Source: Pirellulales bacterium
GTDB taxonomy: Bacteria; Planctomycetota; Planctomycetia; Pirellulales; JAICIG01
NCBI GenBank assembly: GCA_025927475.1
Contig: JAICLL010000042.1
Coordinates: 1-40,265, forward strand
Direction: 5' to 3'
DNA: 40,265 bases
Shown here piece by piece: positions 1 to 7,600 of the stretch (positions are counted from its first letter, which is position 1; each line of letters opens with the position of its first letter). The notes under the pieces are model-generated. The model had not been told where the DNA came from. It did not search any database and was given only the letters and a program-made list of their open reading frames with translations. Position numbers and translations under genes: made by a program.

Positions 1-110
1 CCCCCGGCCCGGCGCCCCCCCCCCCCCCCCCCTCGCCCCCCCGGTCCATTTTGTCTCTTTTGCTTAGCCCCCGTCACCCCGCGCCGCCGCGCCCCCCCCC
101 CGGACGGTGG
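1..110. other. C-homopolymer-rich low-complexity edge
   Basis: The first 50 bases are almost only C and G and include a C run of about 18 from about position 15 to 32. A second run of about ten C lies near 92-101. No credible gene is seen. Homopolymers this long are rare in the rest of the window, so this is probably a low-quality contig end or assembly artefact. A real GC-rich intergenic tract cannot be excluded. Confidence 0.6.
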
Positions 111-123
111 CGTCACATATTAC

Positions 124-144
124 CGGTTTTGCTCGTCAAAACCG
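124..144. repeat. Perfect 8-bp inverted repeat upstream of moxR
   Basis: CGGTTTTG and CAAAACCG are separated by CTCGT, giving an 8-bp stem with a 5-nt loop about 95 bp before the chosen moxR start. No T-run follows on either strand, so it is not a standard terminator. It could be an operator or a leader hairpin for moxR. The function is a guess. Confidence 0.35.
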
Positions 145-238
145 ATCAGCGGAAAATTGGCGGCCGCCCCAACGATGCTTACGACGGTTACTCACTAAAC
201 GAGCCGGCATTGGCCGCGAACCTCATACGGAGCAATTG

Positions 239-1180
239 ATGGCGACGCAACTCCAGAGCCTGGTGGGCGAACTGGAGGCCAACATGGCCAAAGTGGTGCT
301 TGGCAAGCCCGGCGTGGTCCGGCTGTGCATGGTGGCGCTGTTGGCCGGCGAGCATATTCTGCTGGAAGACGTGCCGGGAGTTGGCAAAACACTCATTGGA
401 AAAGCCCTGGCCAAGAGCATCGCGGCGAAGTTTTGCCGCATTCAGTTTACGCCCGATCTGTTGCCCAGCGACATCGTCGGCAGCAGCGTGTTCAACGCCA
501 AGACGGCCGAATTCTATTTCAGCCCGGGGCCGGTGTTCGCCAACATTGTGCTGGCCGACGAAATTAACCGCACCACCCCGCGCACGCAAAGCGCCCTGCT
601 GGAAGCGATGAGCGACAGCCAGGTGTCGATCGACGGCGTCACACACCCGCTGCCGCGTCCGTTTCTGGTGATCGCCACGCAGAACCCCTTCGAGTTCGAA
701 GGCACCTATCCGTTGCCCGAGAGCCAGCTCGACCGGTTCTTGCTGCGGATCAGCGTGGGCTATCCCGAGCGCGAGGACGAACTGCAGGTGTTGACCATTC
801 ACCGGCGGGGCGAGCCGGTCGATGAGTTGACGCCGGTGCTCGATTGCGCGCAGGTATCCAGCCTGCAGCAGGCGGCGCGTCAGATCGGCGTCGATGAATC
901 GCTTCACGATTATCTGCTCGACATCGTCGAAGCGACCCGCAACAGCGACGAGCTGCACGTGGGGGCGAGCACCCGCGGGGCGCTATGTCTCTACCGGGCG
1001 AGCCAATCGCTGGCATTGATTGAGGGCCGCGATTACGTCGTGCCGGACGACGTGAAGCGGTTGGCCGTGCCGGTGCTGGCACACCGCGTGATCACCAAAG
1101 GCTATCTGCATGGCAGCCAGCGGGGCGCGGTCGAGGCGCTCATTCAGCGGCTGGTCGACGATTTGCCGGTGCCCGCTTGA
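239..1180 (+). CDS. MoxR-family AAA+ ATPase
   Basis: Predicted 313-residue MoxR ATPase, a cytosolic AAA+ chaperone-like family that usually helps mature or insert partner proteins such as VWA-domain proteins. The Walker A motif (PGVGKT) is near residue 46, Walker B (ADEINR) near residue 106, and the family block ATQNPFEFEGTYPLPESQLD near residue 146; an AAA lid fills the C-terminus. Length is normal for the family. I chose ATG 239 rather than the upstream ATG at 107 because GGAG lies at 229-232 with 6-nt spacing, and because the 44 extra residues do not look like MoxR and read through C-rich sequence. MoxR genes are usually followed by a DUF58/VWA gene. Here the next substantial gene is convergent, so any partner would lie left of the window or elsewhere. 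The family call is secure; the substrate is unknown. Confidence 0.95.
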   Translation: MATQLQSLVGELEANMAKVVLGKPGVVRLCMVALLAGEHILLEDVPGVGKTLIGKALAKSIAAKFCRIQFTPDLLPSDIVGSSVFNAKTAEFYFSPGPVFANIVLADEINRTTPRTQSALLEAMSDSQVSIDGVTHPLPRPFLVIATQNPFEFEGTYPLPESQLDRFLLRISVGYPEREDELQVLTIHRRGEPVDELTPVLDCAQVSSLQQAARQIGVDESLHDYLLDIVEATRNSDELHVGASTRGALCLYRASQSLALIEGRDYVVPDDVKRLAVPVLAHRVITKGYLHGSQRGAVEALIQRLVDDLPVPA

Positions 1181-1625
1181 GGGCGACAACGCACACAAAA
1201 CAACTTCGCCGTCGATCCGCGTTGGGCTTCCGGGGCTGATGTCAGGCACGTACTTCATCAAGGTGGTAACTTTTTGCTGCTGATCTGCACTATGCCGTCC
1301 GGGGCCGCGTCGTTTCCCTAAAAAAGGCTTTACCATGCTTATCAGAACCGCTTCGGCGGCGTGTCTGCTGTTGATGTTGGTCGCGTCGGTCTGGGCACAG
1401 CCGCCCGGTCGCCGCGGCGGCGGTTTCGGGCGCCGCGGTTTTGGGATGGACGATGCCCAGGCGTCCGCGTCGGCGCTGTTGCGCATGTCCGAAGCTTGGG
1501 GAGAACTCGGCTGATCATCTGCGTGCGATCCGTTTTCGGAGGTCTGTGGACGGACGACGAGGTTATTGCCTCTCAATTGCCCGTAATTGTTTCTGTCCGT
1601 AATCTTTCTGTCATTCTCCCTGCGC
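1181..1625. other. Intergenic region between moxR and the A2M gene
   Basis: This 445-bp gap separates two convergent genes. It holds only the weak small ORF at 1335-1514. I see no tRNA, no hairpin followed by a T-run, and no promoter close to consensus. A longer forward frame from 1361 is open only because of high GC and resembles no protein I know. Confidence 0.5.
1335..1514 (+). CDS. Putative truncated small secreted protein
   Basis: A 59-residue frame starts at ATG 1335 with a weak AAAGG seven bases upstream. Residues 1-22 look like a Sec signal peptide (charged start, Leu/Val core, VWAQ cleavage region). A Gly/Arg-rich stretch follows (GRRGGGFGRRGFG), then ALLRMSEAWGELG and a stop. From general memory, planctomycetes encode many small secreted proteins with a signal peptide, a Gly/Arg-rich linker and an 'LL...VQ.EL.L...Q' helical region. 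This frame matches the first part and stops where the helical region would continue, so it may be a decayed copy. A short functional peptide or a chance ORF are alternatives. Confidence 0.4.
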   Translation: MLIRTASAACLLLMLVASVWAQPPGRRGGGFGRRGFGMDDAQASASALLRMSEAWGELG

Positions 1626-4600
1626 TCAAAACGCCTCCTTGGCTTTCACACCTTTCCGCTCTTGCCGATAGATGCCGCGGCGGTTCTCGCCCTGCTGTTG
1701 CTGAATGACGCTGTTGCTCTGCTGCAAACCTTCGAGCAGTTGCTCGGCGTCGCTGGCGGGCTTTTCGGCGGCGGCCGGCGCGGGCGCGGCGCCAGCGGGT
1801 TGATTGGCGCGGGCCGCCGGCGGGCCAAGCTCGGTCTGTCCGCGGAAAAAGGCGTAGCGGTTGTTCTCGCCCTCGGCAATCACCGTGGCCGTGCCTTGAA
1901 TCGACTGGGCCACAAACACCCCGCGCAAGTCGGTCTCGCCCGACACAAACTCGCCGTTGCGCGTGCCAATCACCTTGACCTGCACTTCGGGCACGTAGCC
2001 ATCATCGACCATGTTCTTGACCGTCGCCCGCACTTCGCCCGAGCTGGCTTCTTCCTGCACCTCGACCTCCAGCGGCGTCACCAGCACCAGCCCGCTGGCG
2101 TGCAGGTCGTCGCCGCGGCAAACGACCAAATAGGCCCCTTCGTCCTTGAGCGGCAACGGCAGCTTGCGCGTGCGGTCGCGGTAGTCTTTGCCATCACCCA
2201 GCTCGATCAACTCCTCGTGGTAGGGGCGGATGCCGGCCAGGTTGATGCCGGTGATGCCCGAGAGATTGCGCTTCAACAGGCTGAACTTCATCAGGTCGAT
2301 CTTGTAAACCCGCAGGTCGCAACGGGCAACGTTGCGGAACTTCAGCTCGGCCTCCACCTTTTCGTCCGGTTGGAAGGTGGTGACTTCCGGGAGGGCGATT
2401 TCTTTGTGGGCGAAATAGTCGATGGCCTGTTTGGCGTCGGCGAAGCGGTCGGCCACCAACGTGTATTCGCGGATGGCGTCGGCCGCCTTGCCCAGGCTGT
2501 GATAGACCTGGGCCAGAATGTAAATTGCCCGCCACTTGTCGCGGCTCTCTTCTTCGCGGCCCGTCTGCCGATCGACGTGCCTGGCCTCGGCCACCTTGCG
2601 GCACATGGCCAGCGCCTGCTCGTGCTCGCCCAGCGCGAAATGGCTGTAGCCGATGATGTACCAGAAGCTATCGAGGTAATCGCTGCGCGGATAGCGCTCG
2701 GCAAATCGCTGGCAGCGGGCGATCGCCTGGCGATACGCCTTCAATTCCAGCAGCGCGTTGGCCAACGAGAACGAGGCCTGATCGGCCGCTGGGTCTTCGG
2801 GATAGGCCGTCAAGAAGTTGCCGAGCATGCGCCGGGCGTGTTCGATCAGGTCGATGCGCGTGAGCTTCTTGTCGCGCAGCTTGGCGTCGCCGGCCGCCTG
2901 CGGAGCATAGGCATAGACCTGCTGGGCCAAGGCATACTGGGCCGCCGCGGCATAACCTTCGGGCGGATACTCGGCCAACAATCGGCCCATCACCTCGACG
3001 CTGCGCAGAAACTCGCCCTGCTCTTCCAAAAAGCCCGCCACGCCGTTCTCGCGCAAAAAGCTGCTTTCAACCGTCGCCCGAAAGATCAGATAGCTGCGCT
3101 CATACTCGCCCAGTTTGTCGTAAGCCGCGCCGACCTTCACGATCTTTTCAAAGGGCAGCTCGACGTCGGGCCACTTTTCTTTGATCAGCTCGAAGTAGCG
3201 GACGATCTCGGCCTCGGGGCCGCGCTCCAGGTGAATGTCCAGCAGCATCGTGGCGGCGTCGCGGTGGATTTCGGGCCGCAACTGCCACTGCGCCAGCAGC
3301 TCGGTGAGATAGGCGCCGGCCTCGGCCAATTCGTGCTTGGCGAAATGCCGCTTCCCTAATTCAAACAGTTCCTGCGGCGACCAGCGATATTGGTCGCTGC
3401 TTAGCTTGCCCAGCGGCAGCACGGCCAGCGACTTCGGCTCGGCCACCGCAAGCTGCTCGGGCCGATAAGCGTTGCGCACCGCCGTCGGCCCGGCCCGATA
3501 GCTGCCGGGCAAGTAACCGTGGACGTCGTAATGAATCAACTGGATGTTCTGCCGGCTGCCGACATAGAACGTAATTTCGCCGGGCCGCAGCTCGAACCGC
3601 TCGAAGCCGCCGGTCACCGATTGCTCAATCACCGTCACGCCGCTGGGCAACGGCTCGGTAATCACCAGGTATTCCAAATGCTCTTCGTGCGTGTTGGGCG
3701 GCAGGTTTTGCCGCCAGACCTGCAGCGTGACGTGGCCGCGCTGGCCGATCGGCAGCTCGGTAAGCGGATTGCGGAAGGTGGTGAAATTGCCCTGCACCAC
3801 CTCGAAGCCCCGCGGGATCGGCTCGCCGTCGAGTTCTTTGGGGGCCGGCTCGTAATATCGCCGCACGCGCCAGTCGTTGGTGGTGCTTTTGAGTTTATCG
3901 GCCGGCACGAATCCGCCCAGCACGCACTCGAACGTGTATCGCCCGCGGCCCGCCAGGCTGAATTGCACCCGTTGCTTGTCTTTCTTCAACACCTGCGGCG
4001 GCACGGCCAAGGTTTGCGTGCGGCTTTCGGGCGTGACGTCGAGCACGCCGATCTCGATGTTGTTGACGATCACCGTCAGCTTGTAGTGCTCGTCGCCAAA
4101 CTTGGTTCGGCCAAACCAATCGGCCAGGGCCAGCGTGGCCGGGCCGGTGGCTTTGTCGGGCGACCAGCGATGCGCGTGGCGATGCGCCATCAACCAGTCG
4201 GCCAATTCCTTGGCCTTGGGCGACTCGGGCAAAACCTTTTCGAGGCCCAGCAGATACAAGGCGCGGATCTCGGTCGATGCTTCGCTCCAAGGCAACAAGC
4301 CGCGCGATGTTTTGGCCACTTTCGCGCTACTTTCGCGGAGCGAAAGGCGACTCTCGTCGAGCGACTGCTTGGCCAACAGATCGAGCAGCTCTTTGGCCAT
4401 CGGCTGGCGGTCCATCTCGATGAGCGCCAGCGCCAAGTAAGCCAGGGCGGCGGTCGAAAGGCTGGGCCGATTGCGATAGAGCCGGTTGGCCAGGGCAAAA
4501 TCTCCCCGGCCGGTGGCGGCCAGCGCGTGCAACAGAATGGCCTTGGTCTCGAAGTCGGTCTCTCCAGTGGCCGCGACCAGGCCGTTGAGATAGCCCACGG

Positions 4601-7600
4601 CCTTCTCAAACACTTCGTCGGCCACGCGGTAACCGGCGGCTTTGGCCAGACTGAGCGCCCAGACGGCCCGGGCGGAGACATAGCGATTGCTCGCGCCGGC
4701 CTTGCCCGTCCAGCTCCAGCCGCCGTCGTCGTTCTGCGAGCTGACCAACATGCTCAGGGCCGACCGCACTCGCCCGTCGAGCGCTTCGGCCTGGGGCGTG
4801 CCGGCGTGCCGTGTGCCGCCGATCAGCTTTTCCAGGGCGAGCGCGGCCATCAGGTCGCTAGTGGTGGTGTCCAGCCCGGAGGCCAGCCGCAGCGCGTCGA
4901 CGCCGCACAGCGGCGTGGGGGCGAGTAAAACGTCCAACAGACTTTGCTCGACATTGGGACCAATCATGATTTCCAGCCGCTGGTCGTTCAGCGTCATCTC
5001 TTTGGGCGGCTCGACCCAGACGGTCGTGTCGCTGCTGGCCGATCCGCCGGCGGTCGAATAGACCGGCATGCCGAAGGGCTGAAGCGGTAGCAATCGGCGG
5101 ACGGTGTCGGTGCGCCCGCCGGCCTTGACCGACAGCTCGATGGTCACCGTATCGTCGGTGGCCCCGGCCCTTGTGGCCGGCGGGTTCTTCGCTGCACCAG
5201 GGCCGTTCTTGCGATCGACGTCGGCTCCGCCCGGCACCAGGCCGGGAGCTACCTCGCCGTTCGGCTCGTCTGGCCGATCCAGCTTGCTTTTGAACCGCAA
5301 CTCGTGCAGGCCCTTGCCGGCTTCGAGCGTGCGGGTTTCTTCCACCGTCTTGCCGCCAATGGTGGTGCGCAGCGTGACCTCGATCGGTTCTTTCTCGATG
5401 GCGTCGTTGTGAATGGTAGCTTCGATTTCGACTTCGTCGCCATCGGTGAACGCCAGCGGCAACTTCAACTCGCCAAACAGTTCTTTCTTGACCACCAGCT
5501 CGCTCTCGCCCTCGCCGGCGAGCGTATCGACGGTCACTCCCTTGGCCAGCAGCTTCCAAGCGGTGGTGCGTTCGGGCAGCGTGATCGTGACCGACGCCTT
5601 GCCTTCGGCATCAGTAACGATGGCCGGGTTCCAATAGGCGGTCTCTTGCGAGCCGTTCGGCGGCAGCAGCACCGCGCCGTCTTCTGCCAGCTTTGCGGCA
5701 ACTTCGCCCGCCTGTTCGTCCCCCAGCTTTTGATCGATCGCCAGGTTCACCTGGGTGCCATCGCGACCGATCACAGCAATGCTGCCGTTGACGTTGCGGG
5801 TTAGAATCTCGGCGACTGAAGGCGTCCCAAGCGCGTCCAATTCGCTTTGGCGTGAGCGACCATCGATTGCGGCAAGCGCGGCTGCGTCTTCGTCGGCGAA
5901 GAAGTGGTACGACCGCCCGGCGCGCTCTTTCCACATGTCGCCGCTTTCTGCACCGGGCAGCTTCCCGGCTGGCCCTGCTCGGAACACGCCGGCCACTGCC
6001 CCACTCACAGCTCTGCCGAAGTGTTGAGTACCTTGCAACCTGCGCTCTGACTCGGTTATCGGGCCGCGCGCAGAGCCGAGCGCCCAGTTGAAGTCACCAG
6101 AGGAGCCATCGTCCTCGCGATCGACATTGAACTCGCTCGTAGGACTGCGACCTTCTTCCCCTGCCTCTTCCATTTCGGAAATCACTAAGGACAGGTTCTG
6201 TTTAAACTCCTTCCTTTCGCCGGCCCCACCGGCGTCGTCCCAGCTTTCGGCGGTGACTGTGGCGGTCAGGTCATCCACCAGCCTTTTGAAATCCTTATCG
6301 TTAGCGGCGGTTCTACCGCCAGTGGCCAAACCGCCGCCACCAATGCCGCCGGACATGGACTGCCTCGCTGCACCGGCTTTCTGGTTCTGCATCGCCAGTG
6401 CCCGGCCTAGTTCATCCCGCGCCTGCTGTTCTTCCGCTTCAATCTCGCGCCGGTCTTTTTCGGCCAAGAGCAACGGGTCGATGTTTCGCGTGGCCGGATG
6501 ATACGCGAACGAAACGCTCGACGTCGTGCGCAGGGCCGAGGCGCGTGGCTGGCCGCGGAAAAAATCCTGGATCGCCGGCACGTTGGCGCCGAACATTTCC
6601 CAGAGCGATTGCTCGATCATCGCCAGGCTCAGCTCGGCCTCGACCGGCTTGCCCTGCGGATCGGCGGCGGTGATCGTCACCTCCACGTCGTCGCCGGGCC
6701 GGGCCGGCTGGCCATCGGCGCGCGCGGCGGCAATCGTCACCTTCAACTCGCGCTCGACGGCAAACGGGCTGGCCGCCTGGTGAAACCGGCGGAATTTTCT
6801 GGCGTCCGCCGGGTCGTTGGGCGGGCGCTCGTCGGTCATCACGGCGGCGGCCAATTCAAAATTTGGCGCCAGCGTGGCCGTCATCGGCAGTTCCAGTTCG
6901 TTGACGCCGGTCTTCAGCCGCACCAGCTTATAGTCGAGCACCCGCGCCCCCTGAAACGTCACCAGTGCCAAGGCGGGCTTTTCGCGCCAGTGCAATTGCA
7001 ACCTGGCCACGTCGCCCACCTTGAACGTGTGCTTGTCGGCCAAAATGCGCAGCCGCACCGTGTCGCTCTCGTCAGAGATTTTGACGAGGTGAGAACCTGA
7101 CACGGGGTTCTTAAAGCGATCAACGCCTTCGGCCCGCAATACATATTTGCCGCCGGCTTCGAGCCGCAGCGTGAGACGAGCTTTGCCGTCTTTTTCGTCG
7201 GTCGTCACTTCGTGCGATTCGACTTCGCGTTCGCCGACTTTGCCTTCAACGGTGGTCCTTTCGAGCACGTGCAGCGCGAGCTTTTGGCCCGTGGGCTTGC
7301 CTTCGGCGTCGCGCGTTGTGAGCGTCACTTCAAACGTTTCGCCCGAGACGAACACGGGCCGCACGGTGGCCACGCCGATCGAAAAACCCTGCACGGCCAG
7401 ATAGAAATTGACGCTTGTTTGCAGGTTGCGTTCGGCCAGCGTCACTGCCAGCGGCAGCACCTGGCTTTCGCGATTGTCGCGGGTGGGCAAAGTAAAGGCC
7501 AACTCGCCGTTTTCATCGGTCCGCCCGGTGAAGACGCGGCCGCCGGCCAACCGATAGCGGATTTCGCGATCGGCCACCGGCGCGCCGTAATAGAATTTGG

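Noticed and set aside
107..238. Upstream extension of moxR from ATG 107
   Set aside because: Not MoxR-like and without a Shine-Dalgarno sequence, whereas ATG 239 has GGAG at good spacing.
1587..3359. 590-residue forward frame
   Set aside because: Antisense to the well-supported 3' end of the A2M gene, with typical shadow composition.
3519..4928. 469-residue forward frame
   Set aside because: Antisense shadow of the A2M toroid and receptor region; no domain recognised.
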